Counted from the first letter of the stretch, positions 1 to 8,759 are shown. The stretch is DNA of 64,000 nt from Paenibacillus marchantiae (GCF_028771845.1 NZ_CP118270.1:2914001-2978000); one strand, 5' to 3'. A program made the numbers and translations. Notes: a model not told the origin generated them from the sequence alone.

Positions 1-160
1 ACACATAACCTTTTATGATGGAAAGGATTCTTCATCGTTTAAATTAAATTTTACCTATATTTACTGGAGTTGAAGCGATACATTTAAGTGGTAAGCAGGG
101 GCGTGATATGCAACTAAAGATGGGGAATTGTGGTTTATTAATAAAGTGAGGTGTAATGAC
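1..160. other. Leading intergenic region
   Basis: No gene or clear regulatory motif can be supported here. A GTGAGGTG ribosome binding site at about 147-154 serves the first gene. Confidence 0.4.
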
Positions 161-676
161 ATGAATGTACAGATCACCAGAATCGATAAAAGTCAGAAAG
201 AATTATTTTTAAACTTGTACAACCTTTATCTGTATGATCTTTCTGAATTCTCGGGTGAGGATTTGCTAAAAGAGGGTAAATTCGATCCAACGAATACCTA
301 TCTCTATCTGGAACGGGCGGAATTACATCCGTTTTTTATTCTAGATGAAGGAAAGGTAATCGGATTTGTGCTGGTTTGCTCTCCTCCATATGTAGATGAT
401 GATGTCGACTATACAGTTCAAGAGCTATTTCTGGTCAAAAAGTATCGTGGACAAGGATTGGCAGCTCAAGCGGTTGATCTGGTGTTTGCACAATTTCAGG
501 GTAGATTCAAAGTGGAGCAATTGGCTAATAACCAATCGGCTGTTTCATTCTGGAAAAAATACTATGAACATCATCACATTGAATATGTAGAGTCGGAGTA
601 TAGCATTGAAATTGAAAACATCGCTGGCAGCCATCGGATTCTGTCTCAAACCTTTCTACGTGCAAGAACGAACTAG
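161..676 (+). CDS. GNAT family N-acetyltransferase
   Basis: A 171-aa protein with the GNAT acetyl-CoA-binding motif A (RGQGLA at residues 96-101), preceded by the beta4 strand ELFLVKKY. It probably transfers acetyl from acetyl-CoA to a small amine; the substrate cannot be read from sequence. I chose the ATG at 161 over an in-frame TTG at 128 because GTGAGGTG sits just upstream. It looks paralogous to the gene at 38999: both have the N-terminal pattern LYxYDxSE, a PF(F/L)-containing strand and a (V/M)KKYR-x-x-G motif A. The 60 bases after its stop (661-738, another frame) read like the end of a different protein. Confidence 0.85.
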   Translation: MNVQITRIDKSQKELFLNLYNLYLYDLSEFSGEDLLKEGKFDPTNTYLYLERAELHPFFILDEGKVIGFVLVCSPPYVDDDVDYTVQELFLVKKYRGQGLAAQAVDLVFAQFQGRFKVEQLANNQSAVSFWKKYYEHHHIEYVESEYSIEIENIAGSHRILSQTFLRARTN

Positions 677-761
677 ATATTCGCATTTACCAATACATGG
701 GTTATGATGAATCCAAAGGGTTACTAGTCGGGGCGTAAGCCATTAGAGAGGAGCATGACTA

Positions 762-1223
762 ATGACAAGCCGAATTGTCGTTACTGGTGGAGCTATTATT
801 CGTGATCATATGGGTAGAATACTGCTGCAAAAAAGATCAGATTATGGCGATTGGGGATTACCTGGTGGTGGTATGGAGCCCGGTGAGAGTATTGAAGAAA
901 CTATGATTAGAGAAGTAAAAGAAGAAACGGGTCTTGACGTGAGTTCATATGAACTGGCATCCATCTACACAGGTGAGAAAATGAAATATACATATCCGGA
1001 TGGTAACGAGGTTGTATTTGTAATGTTCTTGTTCAACGTCACCGCGGAGTTGGATGGGAAACTTGATGATGATCAAACAACCCTTTTATTTAAAGATGAA
1101 CAGAATGAATCGCTAGAGCTTGTTTTTAAAAGTCTAGATGAAATTGATATTTCCACAATCAACAAGGTACAGAAGCCTGTATTGGTAGATTTGATGCAAG
1201 GGGAACTCACAATTCTGCGTTAA
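762..1223 (+). CDS. Nudix hydrolase
   Basis: A 153-aa protein with a complete Nudix box at residues 36-58: G36, E42, then REVKEETGL at 50-58. This motif binds Mg2+ and hydrolyses nucleoside diphosphates linked to another moiety. The N-terminal LLQKRSDYGDWGLPGG resembles the ADP-ribose/MutT-like subgroup often annotated as ADP-ribose pyrophosphatase, but the substrate is not determined by the motif. GAGAGGAGC lies upstream of the ATG. It is one of four Nudix genes in the window, and the gene at 15283 has a similar layout (QRR-x-DS-x-DWGT-x-GG). Confidence 0.93.
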   Translation: MTSRIVVTGGAIIRDHMGRILLQKRSDYGDWGLPGGGMEPGESIEETMIREVKEETGLDVSSYELASIYTGEKMKYTYPDGNEVVFVMFLFNVTAELDGKLDDDQTTLLFKDEQNESLELVFKSLDEIDISTINKVQKPVLVDLMQGELTILR

Positions 1224-1320
1224 GCCCTAGAGGATATAAAGAAGATCTGCAGAGGGAATAGGACAATATATTTCAAGAGTAAATATAAATCGCTATTTTA
1301 ATAGAGATAGGAGCATTATT

Positions 1321-1935
1321 ATGCCTTGGCCCATGGTTCATTTTGCAATCGCATCGGAATTATTATCTGATCCAACCCCTGAATTTATAGTGGGCAGTCT
1401 TGCCCCTGACTCCATTCATGTGAGAACGAATGAAAGAGCCGAAAAGGCAAAAACTCATCTTATGCCAGAGGCAGGACGTTTCGCAACAGACGAAGAGCTC
1501 AGGGCATTTTTCAATTCAAACAAGAAACGTGCGCAGAGTGAGCCTAAGTTCATGCAATATTTGTGCGGTTACATTTCTCATGTATATACGGATCGGGTTT
1601 GGACCTTCGAGATTTATCCCGCATTTGAGGAACATGCCAATGGAAGAAGTATTTATACGCAGGATGTTACGAAGCTGGAATTTATGATTTTGAGAAGAGG
1701 GTCTGATGGCCAGGATTTATTGAATAAGCTGGAAGCAGGTCAAGCGTTTGACTTAGGTGGATTGCTGGAGCAAGAGGTGTATCAGTATAGAAAAGAAAAA
1801 GTAGACTTTTTGAATAACTTTGAAAATGAGCCCTTAGATGATTTGAACATTTTATCTATGGAAGCTATAGAAGAGTTTATACAAACAACGGCCCAAAGAC
1901 TTAGACAATTGTTTACAAAGTGGGAGGTATTCTAA
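1321..1935 (+). CDS. Putative zinc-dependent phospholipase C-like hydrolase
   Basis: A 204-aa protein starting MPWPMVHFAIA. His and Asp residues are spaced as in small zinc-dependent phospholipase C/S1-P1-like proteins: H7 near the N-terminus, GSLAPDSIH at 25-33, KTHLMPE, and GYISHVYTDRVW (about 83-94). These Asp/His clusters would supply metal ligands. A strong hydrolase assignment is not possible, and it has no signal peptide, so it would act in the cytoplasm. Its stop abuts the ATG of the next GNAT gene (TAAATG), so the two are co-translated. Confidence 0.6.
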   Translation: MPWPMVHFAIASELLSDPTPEFIVGSLAPDSIHVRTNERAEKAKTHLMPEAGRFATDEELRAFFNSNKKRAQSEPKFMQYLCGYISHVYTDRVWTFEIYPAFEEHANGRSIYTQDVTKLEFMILRRGSDGQDLLNKLEAGQAFDLGGLLEQEVYQYRKEKVDFLNNFENEPLDDLNILSMEAIEEFIQTTAQRLRQLFTKWEVF

Positions 1936-2418
1936 ATGGAAAAACGGATTAGCCTCGCCCCATATAATGAGAAGTACAATCAAGAGTTGGCTAATTTTTC
2001 GTTAAGTGATGAACAGGTTCAGTTTACTGCAATGCCTGTGAATGTAATTGAGGAAGCCTTCCATAATCCGAACAAATATCCGGTAGTGATTTTAAATGAT
2101 GAGACTACAGTTGGTTTCTTCATATTACATAAAAATTCTGAATACGTAGAGGAAAGAGATACTTCCCGTACAATACTGGTACGTGCTTTATCCATTACGT
2201 TGGAACATCAGGGGAACGGGTATGCATTGGCTGCGATGAGGGAACTTCCTACACTGGTTAAGCAGCTTGATCCGAAGGTCGATGAAATTATTTTAGCTGT
2301 GAACGAGGGGAATATTGCAGCACAAAAGCTGTATCTAAAAGCAGGTTTTTTGGATATGGGCGAGCGGAAAATGGGCATCAAAGGTCTTCAACTGATTTTG
2401 CAATATAGAATGGTGTAG
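1936..2418 (+). CDS. GNAT family N-acetyltransferase
   Basis: A 160-aa protein with a GNAT-like core. The strand VRALSITLEHQGNGYALAAM (about 76-95) carries the Q-x-x-G-x-G/A-type motif A as QGNGYA, and a C-terminal motif B (NEGNIAAQKLYLKAGF) follows with the conserved asparagine, tyrosine and glycine-phenylalanine. The start directly follows the previous stop, with GGGAGG inside the upstream coding end as its ribosome binding site. Substrate unknown. Confidence 0.88.
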   Translation: MEKRISLAPYNEKYNQELANFSLSDEQVQFTAMPVNVIEEAFHNPNKYPVVILNDETTVGFFILHKNSEYVEERDTSRTILVRALSITLEHQGNGYALAAMRELPTLVKQLDPKVDEIILAVNEGNIAAQKLYLKAGFLDMGERKMGIKGLQLILQYRMV

Positions 2419-2457
2419 GGATGAAGTACGGCAAACAAGATGAAAAGGAGGAGTAAT

Positions 2458-2961
2458 GTGGCAAACATACACAAGGGAAGATATTCGGCTGAGATCGATG
2501 GCGAGTTTGTTGTTTTTATTATTGGAATGAGAGTTAATCGCCTGTGGGCCATACATAAGTGGTTACCTGTTTTTAAATCCATGGGCCCGATGATCAAAGA
2601 ACTGTATATGAACCCAGATACCGGGTTTCTGGGGACGGAATTTTTTATGAGCTGGCGTGGAGTGACTCTGCTGCAATATTGGAGATCTTATGATGAATTG
2701 GAGAAATACGCACGCGGTGGCCTACACTTGGAGGCTTGGAAACGATTTAACCAATCCATTGGAGCGGATGGAAGCGTGGGGATTTATCATGAAACGTACA
2801 AAGCTCAATCCGGTTCATATGAGACCATCTATGCGAATATGCCCAAATTCGGGTTGGCTAAAGTGTCTAACTATGTTCCAGCGACAGGCAGGAAAGAAAC
2901 GTCCAGACGTAGAATGGGTGGAGAGAGTGATCCCGCAGTAGAAACACCAAAGAATCCTTAA
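2458..2961 (+). CDS. DUF4188 family protein
   Basis: A 167-aa protein matching what I recognise as DUF4188: GEFVVFIIGMRVNR near the N-terminus, MGPMIKELY, GFLGTE and QYWRSYDELEKYA, ending in a basic tail. This looks like a ferredoxin-like monooxygenase-type fold, but no function is established. An ATG at 2440 is in frame, but AAGGAGG lies inside that extension at 2445-2451. The GTG at 2458 is therefore the likely start. Confidence 0.75.
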   Translation: MANIHKGRYSAEIDGEFVVFIIGMRVNRLWAIHKWLPVFKSMGPMIKELYMNPDTGFLGTEFFMSWRGVTLLQYWRSYDELEKYARGGLHLEAWKRFNQSIGADGSVGIYHETYKAQSGSYETIYANMPKFGLAKVSNYVPATGRKETSRRRMGGESDPAVETPKNP

Positions 2962-3011
2962 CATATGACTAGTGAAGTTCGAATGTACAATCATCGCAAG
3001 TAGAGAGGGGC

Positions 3012-3530
3012 ATGTTATTGAAAGTTAATGTCAAACCAGAAGATTTAGGCTCTGAGCAGCTTAGCTGGCTGTGCGTCCAACCGATGTTGATCTCCGTTCG
3101 GGGTAAAGATGTTGCAGCAAAAGTAGAGGTATATCGGCGATTACATGAAGGACAACAAGCGATATTTTTGTTCTATTCCTATCATAACCATACCAAGAGC
3201 TTGGCGGAGTTTTATTGGTTTTCGGCGTACAACATTATCGACATGAAGAGCTGGAATGGAATTAAAAACGGGATGCACTATTTTAACCAAGATGAAATGG
3301 TAACTCTGTTGGACGACATCGAGCGTTTGATTACAGATAAAAATAAAGATGGAGACACGTGGCGTGAGGTCCTGCCTGCGGATTTGGAGAAAGACCCAAT
3401 CCTGCTGCAAAGAACGGAAGAACTATACGCTAAATATCGAGCCGCTGCTCAGGAAGCTATTTTACACATGAATGAAATAATTCGGCAAAATCAGGAGATG
3501 TATCTGGAGATTACGGAGATCAACGCCTAA
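3012..3530 (+). CDS. Hypothetical protein
   Basis: A 172-aa soluble protein, unrecognised. The N-terminal half is mixed strand/helix and rich in aromatic residues (FLFYSYHNHTKSLAEFYWF, about 53-71). The C-terminal half (from about 125) is long amphipathic helix with KYRAAAQEAILHMNEII, possibly coiled coil. It has no signal peptide or membrane segment. GAGAGGGG upstream fits the ATG at 3012. The next unit, a frameshifted gene, starts 31 nt downstream. Confidence 0.65.
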   Translation: MLLKVNVKPEDLGSEQLSWLCVQPMLISVRGKDVAAKVEVYRRLHEGQQAIFLFYSYHNHTKSLAEFYWFSAYNIIDMKSWNGIKNGMHYFNQDEMVTLLDDIERLITDKNKDGDTWREVLPADLEKDPILLQRTEELYAKYRAAAQEAILHMNEIIRQNQEMYLEITEINA

Positions 3531-3561
3531 ATTAATCTCAAAATATAAGGAGTGATCTTTC

Positions 3562-3929
3562 ATGAAATCTCCAGGTGGATCTATTTTTCCTTATTATTAT
3601 AAAGGTGGAGAAATCCATTCAAGCATAAGGACCAAGATAAGCTTTTCGATGTGATGAGACAAGAAGAGGCTTTCATCTTAGGGATCAATAAAAAGCTCAA
3701 GGTTTGGGTGGATATGTATGAGACGAAGATTACCAAAGGAGTCTTGGATCAGTTAATCTGCAACATAAATAATCTCAAAGATCATGTGGATAAGCTCTCA
3801 TTTGTAGGACTATCAGGGATGAATCGTTGGAAATTGAAAAGAAGATTGAAGAGCCTGGGGATGGGGCAACCTGTATCATTTTATGCTGATCCTGAAGAGG
3901 CAAAGACATGGCTGATAACGGATCGATGA
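3562..3929 (+). pseudogene. STAS/SpoIIAA-like small protein gene, frameshifted
   Basis: A good ribosome binding site (ATAAGGAG, from 3544) precedes an ATG at 3562 that encodes MKSPGGSIFPYYYKGGEIHS, but this frame stops at TGA 3652. From 3628 the reading continues in another frame as KDQDKLFDVMRQEEAFILG and on to TAA-free coding ending at 3929. Restoring one A in ATAAGG at 3625-3630 (to ATAAAGG) joins both halves into one protein of about 122 aa. It has a KVWVDMYET strand and a basic NRWKLKRRLK segment, and resembles small STAS/SpoIIAA-like proteins; that family call is tentative. The lesion is either a real pseudogene or a homopolymer consensus error. Confidence 0.7.
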
Positions 3930-3968
3930 TTTGATCTTTAGTAGTAGGTGTGGGGATAGGTCAATAGA

Positions 3969-4000
3969 AGAACTACTCTTCATAGAGTAGTTCTTTTTTT
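3969..4000 (+). terminator. Rho-independent terminator
   Basis: Perfect 10-bp stem AGAACTACTC (3969-3978) / GAGTAGTTCT (3985-3994) with a 6-nt loop, followed by a run of T to 4000. Confidence 0.9.
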
Positions 4001-4084
4001 CGTGATTTTGAAGGCGAAACTAGTCTGTGTTAATTCGAAATTCTTCTAACATAACAAGTACTTCACACAATTCAATTCTATTTC

Positions 4085-4095
4085 TATGCTAGAAT
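4085..4095 (+). promoter_or_regulatory. Possible extended -10 promoter
   Basis: TATGCTAGAAT contains an extended -10 (TGC-TAGAAT, hexamer 4090-4095) between the preceding terminator and the gene at 4157. No good -35 lies 17 nt upstream, so this is tentative. Confidence 0.3.
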
Positions 4096-4156
4096 GGATA
4101 GCAGGAAAAAAGCGGAAGAATTAAACAATATTCTGAAGTAGGCAAGGGGTACTGAA

Positions 4157-4558
4157 ATGAACGAAGAAGAGATCTTGGAGTTGTACGGTTTAGATCCAGA
4201 TACCAGACATAGGGAGCAAATCAGAGAGTTGTTGCAGCAAGAGATTGAGAATCAAGAGGCAGTGGATCATGAGTATCTCAAAACCTTATGTATTATGTTA
4301 TTCTGCATCGGAAATGTAGAGGACACTGGGCTGATCTGGCAGGCAAAACGCAAGAATCAGGATACGGGCAGTTATATTAATGTGCAGCTTCTGTGTGGTG
4401 CCGGTTATGAGAAGACAGTGACTTATCTGGAGCAGAATCTCGAGGACTCAGCGGGAGAGCAGTTGAATTATCTTAGACAGTGTGAGCCATATGATTTTGT
4501 TGATTTTTCCAAAGAGGAGTGGGTCTCTACCTATAAAAAATATTATGAAATACCTTAG
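4157..4558 (+). CDS. Hypothetical protein
   Basis: A 133-aa acidic, mostly helical soluble protein. Its repeat-like helices (EEILELYGLD, REQIRELLQQEIENQ, CGAGYEKTVTYLEQN) suggest an Armadillo/TPR-like fold. It begins MNEEEILELYGL after AGGGGT and follows a terminator, so it starts a new unit. The next two genes include an Imm33-like protein, so this could belong to a small immunity-type cluster, but nothing in its own sequence proves this. Confidence 0.65.
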   Translation: MNEEEILELYGLDPDTRHREQIRELLQQEIENQEAVDHEYLKTLCIMLFCIGNVEDTGLIWQAKRKNQDTGSYINVQLLCGAGYEKTVTYLEQNLEDSAGEQLNYLRQCEPYDFVDFSKEEWVSTYKKYYEIP

Positions 4559-4590
4559 CTATATCCAACATGTGAGAAATGAGATGATCA

Positions 4591-4947
4591 ATGATGACAA
4601 ATGCTGCATCCATCCAGGAACAGATTCAGATGTGCCAGAAATATAGCGCAGACTATGTACCCAGTGAACTGCACCATAAGATCGGAATCGCCTGGAACGT
4701 CAAAGAGAAGTTGGAACCGATCCATGGAATGCGTATTCAGCCCGATGGAGATACAACCGGATGGTATATTTGGGCAGAAAATTACTCGGATACAGATGAT
4801 TTTTTTGTACCTTTACATGTAACACACATCGATGACTGGGACCCAAAAATTAAGAAGTACCTCGGACTTGCGCCGGGATGGCGGTTTGTGATTGCAGAAG
4901 ATTATGAGGATGTATGGTTTGATGGGCAGTTGCTTAACAGATTATAA
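4591..4947 (+). CDS. Imm33/DUF2185-like immunity protein
   Basis: A 118-aa protein with the pattern I associate with Imm33 (DUF2185) proteins: GWYIWAENYSDTDDFFVPLHVTH (about 57-79), then YLGLAPGWRFVIAEDYEDVWFD near the C-terminus. Members are cytoplasmic immunity proteins of polymorphic toxin systems, or orphan homologues. No cognate toxin is seen here. The ribosome binding site is weak (GAGATGAT). The neighbours at 4157 and 4995 are small hypothetical proteins on the same strand. Confidence 0.65.
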   Translation: MMTNAASIQEQIQMCQKYSADYVPSELHHKIGIAWNVKEKLEPIHGMRIQPDGDTTGWYIWAENYSDTDDFFVPLHVTHIDDWDPKIKKYLGLAPGWRFVIAEDYEDVWFDGQLLNRL

Positions 4948-4994
4948 GCAGAGCAACCAATGAGTTAAAATGGAACTTTGAAAGGGGTCATAAA

Positions 4995-5405
4995 ATGGCA
5001 AGTGTGCATGATAACATCATATTAAGTTACGAAGTCGATTTGGAGAATGAGAAGATTAGGATGCGTACACGTTCGCATCATCCTGAATTGCATGGTGATA
5101 CGGATATCCTTTTCTCGGATGTATTGGCACATTCATTTGATACTCCGTTGCAAGGCAGCATTATCTTCGATATTGACGACGTTGGTTTGGATTATTTTAT
5201 TAGTTACAATCGCGATTTGTTGGAGAAAGGGAAAGGTCAGGGCTGGCCTATCATGTATGAAACTGATGAAGAACTGGAAACCAAGTTGCTCGAGGGGGAA
5301 TATCTGTACTTTGTCATTACATCATCATATGGATTAAGTGGATGGGTATTGGCTAAAAAGCTTGAAATGATAACAAAGATACGGAATGAAAAAGATGAAG
5401 AATAG
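4995..5405 (+). CDS. Hypothetical protein
   Basis: A 136-aa soluble acidic protein beginning MASVHDNIILSYEVDLENEK. A beta-rich first half (IRMRTRSHHPELHGDTDILFSDV) looks like DUF-type small orphan proteins with a DILFxDVLAHxF motif. AAAGGGGT precedes the start. Its last 20 nt overlap the next gene, so the pair is translationally coupled. Function unknown; it may belong with the Imm33-like gene upstream. Confidence 0.65.
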   Translation: MASVHDNIILSYEVDLENEKIRMRTRSHHPELHGDTDILFSDVLAHSFDTPLQGSIIFDIDDVGLDYFISYNRDLLEKGKGQGWPIMYETDEELETKLLEGEYLYFVITSSYGLSGWVLAKKLEMITKIRNEKDEE

Positions 5406-5730
5406 ATTTGGTTATGAACCGAACTTGATCCGTAAAATACTAGTTATGAGTCTTGTCATTTTAGTTGTCATTATGATTATTACCAATCCATCCAGAACAG
5501 ATTTCTATAAATGGCTGGAAAGCGAGCATGGTATACATGTCTCCTACGACATCAATGAAACGACGTATACACAGATCACGAACGGCCAGGAAAAAAGTCT
5601 TAATTTCAGAAGCGGGCATATACAGCATGTGGGAATCTTTACTACGTATAATGAGACTTTTATGGATGTTGAGGGTAATGAGATCAACATTAAAGCCACT
5701 GGTGTAATGAACATGTTTTTTAAAAGATAG
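5386..5730 (+). CDS. Small membrane-anchored hypothetical protein
   Basis: A 114-aa protein with a short basic N-terminus, one transmembrane helix (about 14-33, ILVMSLVILVVIMIITN) and an extracytoplasmic beta-rich domain of about 80 residues, ending in MNMFFKR. It overlaps the end of the preceding gene. An alternative start is the ATG at 5395. Not recognised as a known family. Confidence 0.6.
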   Translation: MKKMKNRFGYEPNLIRKILVMSLVILVVIMIITNPSRTDFYKWLESEHGIHVSYDINETTYTQITNGQEKSLNFRSGHIQHVGIFTTYNETFMDVEGNEINIKATGVMNMFFKR

Positions 5731-5913
5731 TTGGTTGCTGTTCAGATGTTGGAAAGGGGTTATACATACCACGCTTCTTTGTATGATGAAAACATGCAGA
5801 GCATCGTGGTTTTTGTGTTGAGCAGAATTAGTAAGGAGGGGGCGGATTTCGTTATTTGGTTCATTCGCAAATTCCACATTATGGGTTATGATGTACCTAC
5901 AGAGAAAATTTAA
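5731..5913 (+). other. Doubtful short open frame
   Basis: Sixty codons remain open in the same frame right after the stop of the previous gene, with only a TTG or internal ATG starts and no convincing ribosome binding site. The translation contains GADFVIWFIRKFHIMGYDV. It may be a remnant or chance; I do not support it as a gene. Confidence 0.2.
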
Positions 5914-5965
5914 CATACATAGGAAGTTTTTTGGGGATTGAGATTATTCCAGTGGGAGGAATAGA

Positions 5966-6642
5966 ATGAAAGCCATTTTCCTTGATTTCTATGGGACAGT
6001 TGTTCATGAAGATGATGACATTCTTCCTGTGATTTATAAACAAGTTCAAGCGACAGCGCAGGTGGAATGTACAACGGATGAGATCGGTGCTTACTGGTGG
6101 AAGGCTTTTTCAACATTGTTTTATGCAAGCCACGGCAGCCAGTTTACCACGCAAAGAATGCTGAATGTGCAATCTCTGGCAGAAACGCTTCTCCATTTCA
6201 AATCGGATCTACAAGCTGAGTCACTTAATCAGGAACAGTTGGCACATTGGCGTAACCCTGGCATATTTGCTGATTCAATTCCCTTCCTTCATTCTCTTAA
6301 AATTCCAGTATATATCCTGTCCAATATCGATACTGATGACGTGAAAGCTGCAATGAAGGCACATATCATTGAAGAGGCGGAGTGATTACCAGTGAGGATG
6401 TTCGTTCTTATAAACCAAGGTCAGAGATGTTTGATGAAGCGATCAACAGGTATGGTTTGCAGCGAGATGAGGTGATCCATATAGGCGATTCTCTGGTAAG
6501 TGATGTACAAGGAGCGCAAAATGCGGGAATTAAGGCTATCTGGTTGAATCGAAAAGGAAAACTCAAACCGCAACAGATTACACCGGATTATGAGTGCAAA
6601 GATCTTGGCGAAGTTGTGCATATGTTGGAGGCTTGGATATGA
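5966..6642 (+). pseudogene. HAD family hydrolase gene, frameshifted
   Basis: The first part (from ATG 5966) has HAD motif I as LDFYGTVV (Asp6) and motif II as YILSNID (about 112-118). Its frame ends at TGA 6383. The second part, in another frame from about 6377, reads GGVITSEDVRSYKPRSEMF (motif III Lys) and IHIGDSLVSDVQGAQNAG (motif IV acidic residues), ending at 6642. Adding one G within GAG at 6374-6376 restores IEEGGVITSED and one phosphatase of about 225 aa. All four motifs are intact, so the lesion is recent or a sequencing indel. The stop overlaps the ATG of the downstream lipoprotein gene. Confidence 0.85.
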
Positions 6643-7166
6643 AAAAGTTAACCGTGTTGTCGTTATTATTTCTGTTCTTAATCGCCTGTCAGGATAAAAC
6701 AACCCATGAAGCTGTACAGAAACCAACGATTCCTGTGACGGAAAGCGTTACTGATGAAGCAATCGAGCAGAAGGACGATGAAGCAGAAGCACCCAAAAAA
6801 GACAAAGGCATCCCTCCTGTTTACCTTGATGAAACGAAGTACACAGGTGATGAACTGGAAATCGTCAAACTGATGAACGATCGCATGCGTTATATGTGGG
6901 AAGAGGATGAGAAGGGCTATATGAGCCTTTTTGATCCACAATCGCCAGTCTCGGGCATGCCAGTCTCAGGATTTTCAGGTTTTAAAGTTCGCAAGATCAT
7001 CTCTATGAGTGATATCAACATTCGAGAGCAAAAGAAGCTTTATGAAGCACTTGTGATGGTTACTGAATTAAGAGAGAACGAGGAGGAGGCCAGCTCTAGC
7101 ATGGTGTTTAGGAAAAAGAAAGCGGATGGCGATGCTGCGAAGTGGATCTTTGCAGACATCGATTAA
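6639..7166 (+). CDS. Putative lipoprotein
   Basis: A 175-aa protein with a lipoprotein signal: KK, then hydrophobic LTVLSLLFLFLIAC with lipobox LIAC and Cys17. A Glu/Lys-rich linker (about 40-62) follows, then a domain with TGDELEIVKLMNDRMRYMWEEDEKGYMSLF that resembles NTF2/SnoaL-type small domains. It would be anchored outside the membrane. The start overlaps the HAD gene stop (ATGA). Function unknown. Confidence 0.75.
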   Translation: MKKLTVLSLLFLFLIACQDKTTHEAVQKPTIPVTESVTDEAIEQKDDEAEAPKKDKGIPPVYLDETKYTGDELEIVKLMNDRMRYMWEEDEKGYMSLFDPQSPVSGMPVSGFSGFKVRKIISMSDINIREQKKLYEALVMVTELRENEEEASSSMVFRKKKADGDAAKWIFADID

Positions 7167-7204
7167 CAACGACTGAATGAAAAGAAGTTAAGGGTGATGA
7201 AATC

Positions 7205-8053
7205 ATGACAAAACAATTGATACTTATTGAGGGATTACCGGGTTCAGGAAAGTCGACGATTGCCAAGATGGTTTCCGAGATTCTGACTGAGCATGGCAAA
7301 AAGGTGCAACTCATCCAGGAAGGGAATCTGGATCACCCTGCTGATTATGATGGTGTGGCCTTTTATTCTGCGGAAGAGTTCAGATCTTTGGTGGATGCTC
7401 AGGAGACGTGTAAACATATATTGGAGAGCAGAGCAACAGCCTATCAAGAGGGTTTTCTGATTCCTTATCGCAAAATGAAAGAGGAATTCGGAGTGGATTT
7501 CCCCGATCATGTGGTGCAGGAGATATTTAGCAAAGATATTTACGAACTACCTTTTGAACAAAATGTGAAGCTGATCACCGAAAAATGGCGGAGTTTTACC
7601 GAAAGCGTGATAAGTGCGGATGATGATTCCATCACCATATTCGAATGTTGTTTCATTCAAAATCCACTGACCATAGGTATGGTGAAATACAATCAATCCA
7701 GAGAAGAAAACGTGCAATATGTTTTGGAATTGGAGCGCATCGTTCAACTATTAAATCCGCTATTAATTTATGTACATCAGCAGGATCTTGCGCACACCTT
7801 TGACAAGGCAATCCAGGAAAGACCCAAGGAATGGTCAGATGGATTCATACAATACTACACAAATCAAGGATGGGGACTCGCGAAAGGATATCACGGTGTT
7901 GAGGGCACGGTGAAGGTTCTTCAGGCAAGAAAAGAGTTGGAGACCGAGATTTATCAGTTACTGAAGATGGACAAACACTGGCTGGACAATTCGGAATATA
8001 ACCGGGCTGCTTGTCAGGAGGAACTGGTGAAGATCCTGAAAGTTTCACTTTGA
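7205..8053 (+). CDS. P-loop NTPase / kinase-like protein
   Basis: A 282-aa protein with Walker A GLPGSGKS at residues 10-17 and an otherwise divergent body. It resembles small-molecule kinases or uncharacterised AAA proteins annotated as thymidylate kinase-like or group-specific proteins. A Walker B-like strand (SITIFECCFIQNP, about 140-152) contains Glu rather than Asp-Glu. It probably phosphorylates a small molecule, possibly an antibiotic or nucleotide; the substrate is unknown. A separate transcription unit, with AAGGGTGA before the ATG. Confidence 0.7.
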   Translation: MTKQLILIEGLPGSGKSTIAKMVSEILTEHGKKVQLIQEGNLDHPADYDGVAFYSAEEFRSLVDAQETCKHILESRATAYQEGFLIPYRKMKEEFGVDFPDHVVQEIFSKDIYELPFEQNVKLITEKWRSFTESVISADDDSITIFECCFIQNPLTIGMVKYNQSREENVQYVLELERIVQLLNPLLIYVHQQDLAHTFDKAIQERPKEWSDGFIQYYTNQGWGLAKGYHGVEGTVKVLQARKELETEIYQLLKMDKHWLDNSEYNRAACQEELVKILKVSL

Positions 8054-8102
8054 GATACTAAAGTACAAGTACAAGATTTCTTAGCACGGCAATACAATAC
8101 AT

Positions 8103-8146
8103 AACGGAGGTTTATTTTTATGTTATTTCTTGAGGCAACGAAATAG
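8103..8146 (+). other. Eight-codon leader-like ORF
   Basis: AACGGAGG (8103-8110) is followed by ATG at 8120 and the peptide MLFLEATK, ending TAG at 8144-8146. Its end overlaps the AGGAGG of the next gene. It could be a translated leader or a vestige of a longer gene; there is no attenuator hairpin. Confidence 0.3.
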
Positions 8147-8155
8147 GAGGAGCTT

Positions 8156-8722
8156 ATGGATCTCACATTTATTCGTCATGGTCACGCTGAACATTTGCTT
8201 CATTATCCTCATCAGCTAAACCAGTTGCATCCGGGACTTACTGAACAAGGAAAGAGGCAGGCCACTGAATTACGAAAGCAGATTAAAATCTTACCGGAAG
8301 ACATCGTTTTGGTGAGTCCTACGAAACGAACGATAGAAACGGCATTCCTCTTAACCTCAAGCGATAAACTGACAGTCTGTCTACTCGTTGGCCCGAGAAT
8401 GTTCCCTCAAAATCCGGAGTTCTCTGTTCTGCGCTGTGATCAAATCTATTCGAAAGACGAATTAAATGCTCATTATACAGGGTTGCAAATTCTTGATTTT
8501 GAACTTGACTGCTGGTTGGATGGGATTAATCGAATGGAAGAACATCTATTTGAGGTTTATGCTGGACAGCTAATTCAATGGTGCAGAAAGCAGGGCGGGA
8601 GTACTTTTATCATTTCACATGATGGTATGATAACAAGTTATAGAGCTTTTCTTGGAGAGCAGGGGTTAACCCGAAGTGACTTTCTAGGCGAAGCGGGGCA
8701 TTACACGATTAGAGATCTGTAA
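8156..8722 (+). CDS. Histidine phosphatase family protein
   Basis: A 188-aa phosphoglycerate mutase-like protein. The catalytic RHG motif is at residues 6-8 (FIRHGHAE), then LTEQGKRQA, VSPTKRTIETA with the conserved arginine, and a second histidine in FIISHDGMI (about 160-168). It forms a phosphohistidine intermediate to dephosphorylate a small molecule. AGGAGGAGCTT gives a strong ribosome binding site for ATG 8156. Confidence 0.92.
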   Translation: MDLTFIRHGHAEHLLHYPHQLNQLHPGLTEQGKRQATELRKQIKILPEDIVLVSPTKRTIETAFLLTSSDKLTVCLLVGPRMFPQNPEFSVLRCDQIYSKDELNAHYTGLQILDFELDCWLDGINRMEEHLFEVYAGQLIQWCRKQGGSTFIISHDGMITSYRAFLGEQGLTRSDFLGEAGHYTIRDL

Positions 8723-8759
8723 TATAGAAGGTCAGTATTTAAACTAAGGGGGATTTTTC

